Positions 8,448-13,725 of a stretch of DNA of 13,725 nucleotides are shown piece after piece. Within the stretch, counting starts at the first letter, position 1. Every line of letters begins with the position of its first letter. The translations under genes were made by a program, and so were the position numbers. The DNA comes from an uncultured Gemmatimonadota bacterium. Its GTDB lineage: Bacteria > Gemmatimonadota > Gemmatimonadetes > Gemmatimonadales > Gemmatimonadaceae. The DNA lies in the NCBI GenBank assembly GCA_946480295.1, contig CAMLIT010000114.1:1-13725 (forward strand), given 5' to 3'. Under the pieces are notes generated by a model. That model did no database searches, was not told where the DNA came from, and saw only the letters and a program-made list of their open reading frames with translations.

Positions 8448-8479
8448 CGCGTCCTCGCGGCATCATGTCGAGCGACGCG
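8448..8479 (-). terminator. Hairpin downstream of acyl-carrier-like gene
   Basis: Stem CGCGTC-CTCG (8448-8457) with CGAG-c-GACGCG (8469-8479), one bulge, 11-base loop, starting 11 bases after the stop at 8490. There is no T-tract, so it is a terminator candidate only. Confidence 0.4.
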
Positions 8480-8489
8480 CCGCCGACGT

Positions 8490-8759
8490 TCAGCACCGGC
8501 ACTCCCGCTCTCGTTTGGCACAGACGTACGCCGTCATCGCTCCCAGGGATCCAAAATTCTCGTCGCCGATGTCCCCATCCTCCACGACCACCCCGAACTC
8601 GCTCTCCAGGAACCCGACGATCTCCCCGATGTCGGCCGGATCGAGGACGCCGTCCTCGAACAACCGATCGTCGTCGCTCAGGCTGTAGCCCGGCCGCGCA
8701 TACAGGAAATTCTGCTGCACGTACTGTCGGATGCGGGTCGCGACCTCGGCGCGCCTCAT
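8490..8759 (-). CDS. Acyl-carrier-protein-like protein lacking the phosphopantetheine serine
   Basis: 89-residue protein with the acyl carrier fold pattern: helix 1 RAEVATRIRQYVQQNFLY (3-20), loop and DDDRLFEDGVLD (29-40), helix 2 to FLESEFGVVVEDGDI (50-64), then ENFGSLGAMTAYV (67-79). In functional carriers of this type the motif is GVIDS, with Ser carrying 4'-phosphopantetheine. Here it reads GVLDPADIGEIV, with Pro41 (codon CCG, 8637-8639) in the Ser place, so the protein should not be chargeable as a thioester carrier. Start ATG 8759 overlaps the upstream stop in ATGA and its own Shine-Dalgarno is weak, so translation depends on coupling. It is last of three genes with the asparagine-synthetase-like and NAD-synthase-like proteins. 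A Ser (TCG) to Pro (CCG) change is one base, so a base-call error is possible. Confidence 0.88.
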   Translation of the reverse strand: MRRAEVATRIRQYVQQNFLYARPGYSLSDDDRLFEDGVLDPADIGEIVGFLESEFGVVVEDGDIGDENFGSLGAMTAYVCAKRERECRC

Positions 8760-10744
8760 GCCAGCGCCCCCGTGGCCGCCCTCTCCGATCCGTCGACCGC
8801 CTCTCGTGTCATGACGACCTCCGCGTCGTGCAGAGGCAGCGGCGCCGTGTCGAACGGCGACGCGATGAAGTGCTGGAACCAGAGCTGAGTGGAGAGGATC
8901 GCGACGAACGCCTGGCTCTCGGCCACCGAGCTCACGCGGCCGGTGCGGCAACGCCGCACCAAGCCTTCCACCGCCTCGATGTCGAAGAATCCGGCCGCCG
9001 CGATCGCCTCGCGGCTCAACAGCTCGTCCACATACGCGGGACGGCGATCGCCGAAGAAAGCCGCGACACCGACCGGGTCCGCAGGCCGGCCACCGGTGGA
9101 CGCCGCGGTCGGCAGCATCGCCTGCGCCCATCGCCGGAGGATGTCCATCTCGCGCAGGCCCCGCAGGCGGCTGCCCGCCGGCAACATGGCGGCGAATTCG
9201 GCGACGCGGTGATCCAGAAACGGATGCCGCACCTCGACGCCGTGCGCCGCCATGACGCGATCGGAGCGGGAGCTCAGCGCGTACGACGGGAGCCGCGTCG
9301 CGAGCTCGAGGTACGCGGCGCGGTTCAGCGGGCTCCAGCTCGCGAACGCGGGCGGGAGCCTCCGGCGCAGCTCGGCCAGCGGATCCGCCCCGGCGAGCAC
9401 CAGCCGCGTGTCCGCCGAGTAGAAGTCCTTGACCCGCGCCGCGAGGGCGAAGCGCGGCATGTGCGAGAAGAGCGGCTCCGACGGGTGGCTGACGGACAGG
9501 ATCGCACGCAGCCAGAACTCCCCGGCGCGTCCGCTGTCGCGAAGCTCCGGATGGATGCGGGTGAAGAGCGAGGGCCGCACGCGTGAATCGGGGTGCTGCA
9601 GGCAGAACAGCCGGACGACGGTCTCCTTGAACAGGTCGTGGCCGAGAAAGAGCTCGGCCGCGCCCTCGCCGCCCAGCATCACCTGCACGCCGTGCTCGCG
9701 AGCCGCGCGCCCCAGCAGGTACATCGCCGCCGGCTCGAGCTGCATCAGCGGCGACTCGGTGTGCCAGACCGCGTGTCGGAGCGCCCCGGCGACCTCGCCG
9801 TGTCGGAGCCGGACCACGTGCTCCTCGGCCCCGCCCGCGATGATCCCGGCGGATGGGGCGGCCGCATCCTCGGGCGCGGCCGGCGCACCGAGGGTGAACA
9901 CCGGGATGCGCGGGCGCTGCCGGGCGGCCAGCCCGCAGACGATGCGCGTGTCGAGGGCGCCGTCGCGGTGCACGCCGACGCGCGCGCCGGCACCGAGCCG
10001 CCGGGCGACGCTGTCGTGGAGGAGCGAATCGAGCGTCGTGACGGCGCCGAAGGGCTCGAGCTCGCTCTCGATGAAGGGGAGCTCGTAGTACCGCGTGGCG
10101 CGGAAGCGGCCGTTGCGCCAGATCCCGTAGCTCGCCGGCTCGAGCTGCGACACGCCGGCGAAGGGCGTGCGCGGCGCGCAGGCGCCGGACAGGGTGAAGA
10201 TCTCGTCGAGCCCGGCGAAATCGGGGCGGGCCTGCACCGCTCCCGTGGCGAGCAGCGCCTTCACCTCCGAGCCGAAGACGAGCCCCGCGTCGACGACGGC
10301 ATAGAACAGCGGGTGGACGCCGTGGCGATCGCGGGCGAGGAGGAGCGTATCCCGCGCCCGGTCGTGGATCGCGACCGCGAACTCGCCGTGCAGCCGCTGG
10401 AGCATCGCCACGCCCCACTGCTCGTAGGCATGCACCAGGACCTCGGCCCCGCAGCGGGTCCGGAAGCGGTGGGCATAACGCTCCAGCTCCGCGCGCAGCT
10501 CGGCCTCGTTGACGATCTCGCCCGCGCAGACGGCGACGACGCGGTCGTCCTCGTTAGGCACGGGCTGCGCGCCCGACGCCGGGGCGTCGAGGTCCACGCG
10601 GACGTGCACCAGCCCGACGGCGCCCTCGACGGCGATGCCGCAGCCGTCCGGCCCGCGGTGCCTGAGGCTCGCCGCCATCCGGAGGAGCGTGTCGACGTCG
10701 GCGACGCCGTCGCGGACGCGCGCGATCCCGCCGATGCCGGACAT
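8756..10744 (-). CDS. Asparagine synthetase (glutamine-hydrolysing) homologue with degenerate active sites
   Basis: 662 residues with both domains of class-II glutamine amidotransferase/asparagine synthetase. N-terminal domain: MSGIGGI start, LRHRGPDGCG (27-36), AGEIVNEAELRAEL (74-87), then GEFAVAIHD and LLLARDRHGVHPLFY. Synthetase domain from about 235. Expected catalytic features are lost. Cys2 is Ser, and NGE is AGE (74-76). The ATP loop SGGLDS is DGALDT (261-266), SGEGADE is GGEGAAE (358-364), and the late Lys of RPKxGF is absent (GGRPADPVG, 551-559). Structural motifs are kept: EVRHPFLDHRVAEF (504-517) and FVAILSTQLWFQHFI (613-627). ATG 10744 is preceded by GGGAGG and overlaps the upstream stop as TGATG. 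It probably cannot make an amide in the usual way; it may bind, scaffold or act on another substrate. Function is unproven. Confidence 0.9.
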   Translation of the reverse strand: MSGIGGIARVRDGVADVDTLLRMAASLRHRGPDGCGIAVEGAVGLVHVRVDLDAPASGAQPVPNEDDRVVAVCAGEIVNEAELRAELERYAHRFRTRCGAEVLVHAYEQWGVAMLQRLHGEFAVAIHDRARDTLLLARDRHGVHPLFYAVVDAGLVFGSEVKALLATGAVQARPDFAGLDEIFTLSGACAPRTPFAGVSQLEPASYGIWRNGRFRATRYYELPFIESELEPFGAVTTLDSLLHDSVARRLGAGARVGVHRDGALDTRIVCGLAARQRPRIPVFTLGAPAAPEDAAAPSAGIIAGGAEEHVVRLRHGEVAGALRHAVWHTESPLMQLEPAAMYLLGRAAREHGVQVMLGGEGAAELFLGHDLFKETVVRLFCLQHPDSRVRPSLFTRIHPELRDSGRAGEFWLRAILSVSHPSEPLFSHMPRFALAARVKDFYSADTRLVLAGADPLAELRRRLPPAFASWSPLNRAAYLELATRLPSYALSSRSDRVMAAHGVEVRHPFLDHRVAEFAAMLPAGSRLRGLREMDILRRWAQAMLPTAASTGGRPADPVGVAAFFGDRRPAYVDELLSREAIAAAGFFDIEAVEGLVRRCRTGRVSSVAESQAFVAILSTQLWFQHFIASPFDTAPLPLHDAEVVMTREAVDGSERAATGALA

Positions 10745-11769
10745 CACGCACCTCCCAGCGCCCGGTCGGCGAGCGAGCCGACGCGCTCGAGCAGTCGCGG
10801 GGGCTGCTGGACGTACGCGGCTTCCAGGCAGCCGCGTTCGATCTCGCCGAACGCGTGCGCGACCTGTTCCACCGGCAGGCCGAGCAGCTGCGCCGCGGCC
10901 GCGGCGTCGTGGCCGTCGTCGCGAGCGCGGAAGACGCGGTCCATGTCGTCGCGGGGGAGCGAGAGCGTCCACTCGGTCCAGTCGCGCGAGGGCGGCGCGG
11001 CGGAGCCGAGGGGGGCGCGGTCGTGCGCGTTGGCGGGCACGCCGAGGTGCCTCGCCAGCTCGTAGACCTCGGTGCGGTAGAGGTGCGCGATCGGCATCAC
11101 GTCGGCGCTCGCGTCGCCGTTCTTCTTCACGAGAGCGAGGCCATACTGCAGCCGATCCGTGCATCCGAGGACGGCGGAGCGCAGGCGATCGGCGTGGTAG
11201 TAGACGATCATCGCGCGCGTCCGCTGCTTGAGGCTCGCGGCCGCGAGGATGGCGCGGTACTCCGTGTCGGTGAACGCGGCGCTGCGCTCGCCGCCCTCGG
11301 TGTCGACCGCGTCGAAGGCGAAGCGCACCGGTCCTTCCACGCCCGGCGAATCGCCCAGCGAGACGCGCTTGATCGCCCAGCCGCCGCGGTACTCGGGAAT
11401 GACGTGGCGGACGATCTCGTCGCGCCGGCGATAGCAGCCGATCACCTCGAGCAATGAAGTGATGTCCTGGACGTCGTAGTCGATGCCGAGCTGCTCCGCC
11501 CAGCGCACGGCGGCGAGCAGCGTCGCCGAGGACGATTCCCGCTCCGGGAGCATGAGGCCGAACACGGCGTCGGCGCCGACGGCGCGCACCGCCAGCGCCG
11601 CGCAGAGCGCGCTGTCCACGTCCCCGTTCATCGCGACGACGAAGCCACGGCGGGGGCGCGCGCTCTCCCCGTAACTTCGCAGGGTCCCAACGATGCGCGT
11701 AGCCTCGGCCGCGGCGTCGAAGTTGACGAACGCGGACGTCGGCGACGGGGTGCGGGACGCGGGATTCAT
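10744..11769 (-). CDS. NAD synthase-like N-type ATP pyrophosphatase homologue with degenerate P-loop
   Basis: 341 residues related to NadE-like enzymes found beside asparagine synthetase and carrier-protein genes. The Rossmann-like start GFVVAMNGDVDSALCAALAV (42-61) aligns with GxxVGLSGGIDSAxxAALAV: the ATP loop SGGIDS is NGDVDS (48-53). Next is GLMLPERESSSATL (71-84), typical of NadE. SLKQRTRAMIVYY (179-191) is in the place of NxKxRxRMxxLY. The GTxNxxE signature is GCTDRLQ (202-208), and the Lys-Gly-Asp region is VKKNGDAS. The C-terminal SLPRDDMDRVF (270-280) resembles the subfamily ending SLPYxxMD. So the fold is kept but ATP-binding residues are altered. ATG 11769 is used; only a weak GATGAAAAG lies before it, and longer starts run into a repeat-rich upstream region. 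It is first gene of the operon. Confidence 0.85.
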   Translation of the reverse strand: MNPASRTPSPTSAFVNFDAAAEATRIVGTLRSYGESARPRRGFVVAMNGDVDSALCAALAVRAVGADAVFGLMLPERESSSATLLAAVRWAEQLGIDYDVQDITSLLEVIGCYRRRDEIVRHVIPEYRGGWAIKRVSLGDSPGVEGPVRFAFDAVDTEGGERSAAFTDTEYRAILAAASLKQRTRAMIVYYHADRLRSAVLGCTDRLQYGLALVKKNGDASADVMPIAHLYRTEVYELARHLGVPANAHDRAPLGSAAPPSRDWTEWTLSLPRDDMDRVFRARDDGHDAAAAAQLLGLPVEQVAHAFGEIERGCLEAAYVQQPPRLLERVGSLADRALGGA

Positions 11770-11805
11770 CTTTTCATCAGTCGGGGGCGGGTTGAGGGCG
11801 CACCA

Positions 11806-11821
11806 TGCAAGCGCGTTGCCC
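11806..11821 (-). promoter_or_regulatory. Candidate sigma-54 (-24/-12) promoter before the NAD-synthase-like operon
   Basis: Minus strand: GGGCAA (11821-11816), five bases, TTGCA (11810-11806). GG and GC are exactly ten bases apart, as required, and TTGCA matches the -12 element fully; the -24 differs from TGGCAC at two positions. The start would fall near 11795, about 26 bases before ATG 11769. Caution: the -24 half lies in a degenerate copy of a local 15-base repeat. Confidence 0.38.
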
Positions 11822-11825
11822 CAGA

Positions 11826-11995
11826 CGGCGCTGCCCCGTTCGGCGCTGCCGCCCCCGCGAAGCCATTGCGAACGCACGAGTTGCCCGCGCCGACGTTCGA
11901 TGCGTGGGCCCCGGCATTGCGAGCGCGCCGCGCGCGTGTGGCGATCTCGCGACACGGCCTGTCACGAAGCGCGACACGCAGGGCGACGCCATGGC
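11826..11995. repeat. Repeat-rich intergenic segment (possible dispersed element)
   Basis: CGGCGCTGCC occurs at 11826-11835 and 11841-11850 (15-base period). CATTGCGA[A/G]CGC occurs twice (near 11864 and 11914). The second copy forms an imperfect palindrome with GCGATCTCGC (11941-11950). GCGACAC occurs at 11949 and 11971, 22 bases apart. The ATTGCGAGCGCG...CGATCTCGC layout resembles palindromic elements scattered between genes in several GC-rich genomes; no copy number can be checked here. Confidence 0.45.
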
Positions 11996-12024
11996 AGCGG
12001 CGGCGTACGGCGGCGCCGGAGCGC

Positions 12025-12480
12025 TCAGGCGCGCGGCTGCGCGTCGTCGGGTGGCATGCTCGTCGGCGGAGGCAGCTCCTCCGACGCCGCCAGCCGCGCC
12101 ACGAGCGACAGGATCGTGCGATATCGCACCGGCTTCACGAGGACCTCGCTGGCGCCCGCGAGCAGCGCCCGCTCGACGTCGCCCGGCAGCGCACGCGAGC
12201 TGTAGACGATCATCGGCACGCGGGCGAGCGCGGCGTTGCCGCGCAGCGCCGACGGCAGATCGGGGGTGCCGAGCGTCGCGGCCTCGGTGATCAGCAGGGA
12301 GATCGGCGCCGCGTTGGCGAGCACGAACGCCTGCCCGGCGTCGCTCGCGAGCAGGGGCTGGTACCCCGCTGCCTCGAGCGCCGCACCGAGGATTGCACGC
12401 GTGTCCTCGTCGGGGTCCACGACGAGGACCACCTTCGCGTCGCCGCCCTCCCTTGTCGACCCATCCACGCCGGAGGTCAC
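12025..12480 (-). CDS. Single-domain response-regulator receiver protein with Glu at the phospho-acceptor
   Basis: 151-residue receiver domain without an output domain. Acidic pocket VVDPDED (20-26), switch Ser94/Ser95 in MIVYSS, and Lys116 in VLVKPV are present. At the phospho-acceptor, expected as LLxTDxxxPG, it reads LLITEAATLG with Glu66 (codon GAG, 12283-12285). Glu there often mimics the phosphorylated state or marks a receiver switched by other means. The last 20 residues are Pro-rich and disordered. GTG 12480 is set by an excellent Shine-Dalgarno (GGGAGGAGG, five bases away). It lies upstream of, and on the same strand as, the NAD-synthase-like operon, but 255 bases separate them, so it is probably a separate unit. 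Partner unknown. Confidence 0.85.
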   Translation of the reverse strand: MTSGVDGSTREGGDAKVVLVVDPDEDTRAILGAALEAAGYQPLLASDAGQAFVLANAAPISLLITEAATLGTPDLPSALRGNAALARVPMIVYSSRALPGDVERALLAGASEVLVKPVRYRTILSLVARLAASEELPPPTSMPPDDAQPRA

Positions 12481-12485
12481 GTGAG

Positions 12486-12494
12486 CCTCCTCCC
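12486..12494 (-). promoter_or_regulatory. Strong ribosome binding site of the receiver gene
   Basis: GGGAGGAGG on the minus strand, five bases before GTG 12480. It decides the GTG start over the internal GTG four codons later. Confidence 0.7.
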
Positions 12495-12591
12495 GCCCGG
12501 GCTGCGATGATGGCGGGGGCGCGTGCGCCGCGTCCGCCTCGCACAGCCGACATCAGCGTCGAACCGTGCGCCCACAGATGCGAGGGTGATG

Positions 12592-12651
12592 CCGTTCCGG
12601 TCAAGCGCCGGAACGACGAGAGCCTCCGCGCGACGGGCGCGGAGGCTCTCG
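12592..12651 (-). terminator. Tandem hairpins after the secreted repeat protein
   Basis: On the minus strand, first a perfect 15-bp stem (12617-12631 with 12637-12651, loop of 5) starting 17 bases after the stop at 12668. One base further is a perfect 8-bp stem CGTTCCGG/CCGGAACG (12592-12599 with 12608-12615, loop of 8). No long T-tract (only TCGTT between). The pair probably ends the upstream two-gene operon and insulates the receiver gene. Confidence 0.7.
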
Positions 12652-12667
12652 ATTGGGGCCCATCACC

Positions 12668-13366
12668 TCACGGGCGGTGCGAGCGGTGGGGCGGTGCGTG
12701 GAAGACGTGCGGCATCGGCCGGGGCGGCGCGTGCACGGTGGGGTGGTGCGCGGTCGCCGCCGACGGCGCCGCCTCCCGCGGTGCCGGCTCGCGCTCGGCC
12801 GCGGCTTGTGCGCTGGCCGCCGCCTCGTCAGGCAGCCGCTCGAGATCCGCGTCGCTGGCGCGCCCCTGCAGCCGCTCGGCCACGAGCCGGAGCGCGTCGG
12901 CGGCGGGCACCCCGCGCGTGGCGAGGGTCCCCATCACGAAGAGCGGCACGGACAGCGAACGTCCGGAGGGCGCGGACCTGGCCAGCTGCGCGATCGCGTT
13001 CGCGTCGACACCCTCGCGCAGCGCCTCCGCGGCCGCCTCGACCTCGTCGCCGGCCGGCGTTCGCGCGCGCGCGTCGCTCAGGACGGCCTGCGCGCGTACC
13101 ATGCGGTCCGCCTGCTCGTCCACCGCCGCCGCGATGGCGGCGGGCGCCACGCCGCGCGCGGCGAACTTCAGCGCGCGCTCCTCGAGCGCATCGCCCGGGA
13201 GATGATGCCGGCGTGCATCCGCCGCCCGCGCGATGACGCGCTCGGCGACGTCCGCCGGCAGGACCTGTCGAAGCCGCGTCGCCGGATCGGGGGCCTGCGC
13301 ACCGGCAGGTCGCGCGAGGGCGGCGATGGCGAGCAGCGCGACGATCCGCAGTCGAGACATGTTCAT
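12668..13366 (-). CDS. Secreted alanine-rich protein with three helical repeats
   Basis: 232 residues; no family recognised. A Sec signal peptide MNMSRLR, hydrophobic IVALLAIAALA, cleavage after about PAGAQA (25) implies export. The mature part is nearly all helix. A motif recurs three times: ALKFAARGVAPAAIAAAV (65-82), AAEALREGVDANAIAQLA (112-129), MGTLATRGVPAADALRLV (145-162). The shared pattern is A-x(3)-G-V-x-A-x-A-[IL]-x-x-[LV]. The tail (about 195-232) is Pro/His-rich. ATG 13366 is chosen as it starts an ideal signal peptide. ATG 13417 is the alternative: it overlaps the upstream stop in ATGA and has GGTGAGG before it, but adds 17 residues ahead of the signal. It is co-transcribed with the glycogen-binding-domain protein and followed by tandem hairpins. 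Function unknown. Confidence 0.78.
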   Translation of the reverse strand: MNMSRLRIVALLAIAALARPAGAQAPDPATRLRQVLPADVAERVIARAADARRHHLPGDALEERALKFAARGVAPAAIAAAVDEQADRMVRAQAVLSDARARTPAGDEVEAAAEALREGVDANAIAQLARSAPSGRSLSVPLFVMGTLATRGVPAADALRLVAERLQGRASDADLERLPDEAAASAQAAAEREPAPREAAPSAATAHHPTVHAPPRPMPHVFHAPPHRSHRP

Positions 13367-13413
13367 GGGCCACCGCCCGGAAGAGAGTTCGAGGTTGGCG
13401 TCGGAGCGGGGCA

Positions 13414-13725
13414 TCATTGCCTCGCCTCACCGGAATGACTGCCGCGTTGGGCGCCCGCGTCACTCGAAGATGGAACGACGAACACGCCCGCGACGCCCCC
13501 GAATTCGTCGGTGACGGTGGCGAGGCCGGCGGGAGCGACCCACGGGCCGCCGTCCACGCGGAGGGCGATCTGGTGGACGCCGGTCGCGAGGCGGAGCCGG
13601 GCCGTCCAGGCGCCGCTCCCCTGCCTGACGAGGGGGACCGGATCCCAGTCGCTGAAGTCGCCGGCGACGTCGACGCGCGACGCCTCTGCGACCCCGGCGC
13701 GCAGGATCCAGAGGGCGCCTCCCGC
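13414..13725 (-). CDS. Glycogen-binding (AMPK/CBM48-like) domain protein, C-terminal part
   Basis: The N-terminal part lies beyond the window edge; 103 C-terminal residues are visible, with the frame open to base 13725. They form an early-set, CBM48-like beta-sandwich. RVDVAGDFSDWDPVPLVR is the hallmark, with the carbohydrate-contacting Trp, followed by GAWTARLRL, GVHQIALRVDGGPWVAPAG and TDEFGGVAGVFVV. A short polar tail (PSSSDAGAQRGSHSGEARQ) ends the protein. Such domains at the C-terminus of larger proteins are, from memory, frequent in Gemmatimonadota. Glycogen binding itself is inferred from the fold. Its stop TGA (13414-13416) overlaps a possible ATG (13417) of the next gene, so the two form an operon. 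Confidence 0.85.
   Translation of the reverse strand, partial: AGGALWILRAGVAEASRVDVAGDFSDWDPVPLVRQGSGAWTARLRLATGVHQIALRVDGGPWVAPAGLATVTDEFGGVAGVFVVPSSSDAGAQRGSHSGEARQ

Larger units (their letters stand above)
7930..8489. other. 560-base intergenic region: regulator leader, promoter and operator-like dyad
   Basis: No gene is seen here. From the activator outward it holds a leader of about 128 bases with a hairpin (7982-8017), a sigma-70-like promoter (8064-8093) and a 7-bp dyad (8132-8147). There is a short direct repeat ACCAGCG twice near 8175-8190 and an AT-richer patch around 8362-8376 without a matching -35 on either strand. A hairpin lies just beyond the acyl-carrier-like gene (8448-8479). 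Between about 8190 and 8360 I recognise nothing. Confidence 0.6.

Noticed and set aside
8378..11065. Several long plus-strand open frames opposite the NAD-synthase/asparagine-synthetase/carrier genes
   Set aside because: Low-complexity Arg/Pro/Ala translations, no ribosome binding site, and opposed by genes with recognisable family motifs.
8490..11769. Calling the three-gene module pseudogenes
   Set aside because: All frames are intact, start/stop overlaps and a Shine-Dalgarno are preserved, and structural motifs remain; residue loss is limited to active sites.
12593..12615. TTGACC as a -35 element for the receiver gene
   Set aside because: No acceptable -10 at 16-18 bases, and the motif lies in the loop of the second terminator hairpin.
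13367..13417. Extending the secreted repeat protein to ATG 13417
   Set aside because: Kept as an alternative only: the ribosome site and ATGA overlap are good, but 17 extra residues with acidic charges would precede an otherwise ideal signal peptide.

Overview
This is a strongly GC-rich bacterial window. It most likely comes from a Gemmatimonadota genome. That assignment is an inference from recalled features: two small proteins of a type I associate with that phylum, CCGCAGT heptamer arrays between genes, and a secreted protein with a glycogen-binding domain. There are no tRNA or rRNA genes, no CRISPR array and no transposase.

Layout. Positions 2-1080 (+) hold the end of a TauE/SafE permease overlapping a DUF1634 membrane protein. 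Positions 1081-1422 carry no gene but two heptamer repeat arrays. Positions 1423-2250 (+) encode an M48 metalloprotease lipoprotein followed by a strong terminator. Two small proteins of unknown function converge at 2382-2603 (+) and 2629-2973 (-). A 44-residue membrane protein with its own ribosome binding site and terminator lies at 3083-3217 (-). aceK (isocitrate dehydrogenase kinase/phosphatase) is at 3434-5158 (+), with no glyoxylate-shunt gene beside it.

From 5207 onward every gene is on the minus strand. An NtrC-type sigma-54 activator (6448-7929) and a soluble histidine kinase (5207-6451) overlap by four bases and form a two-component pair. It has a sigma-70-like promoter, a structured leader and an upstream dyad. 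Then come three overlapping genes, transcribed in the order NAD synthase-like (10744-11769), asparagine synthetase-like (8756-10744) and acyl-carrier-protein-like (8490-8759). Upstream of them are a -24/-12-like promoter, a single-domain receiver protein (12025-12480), a secreted protein with three helical repeats (12668-13366) and the end of a glycogen-binding-domain protein (13414-13725).

The most notable result is the three-gene module. All three proteins are full length and translationally coupled, yet each lacks the residues that define its family's chemistry. The carrier protein has Pro where the phosphopantetheine Ser should be. The asparagine synthetase homologue has Ser for the Cys2 nucleophile and a broken SGGLDS loop. 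The NAD synthase homologue has NGDVDS for SGGIDS. The adjacent receiver protein has Glu for the phospho-accepting Asp. Together with the sigma-54 activator and the candidate sigma-54 promoter, this suggests a repurposed, possibly non-catalytic, regulated complex. That reading is an inference. Decay under relaxed selection is the main alternative.
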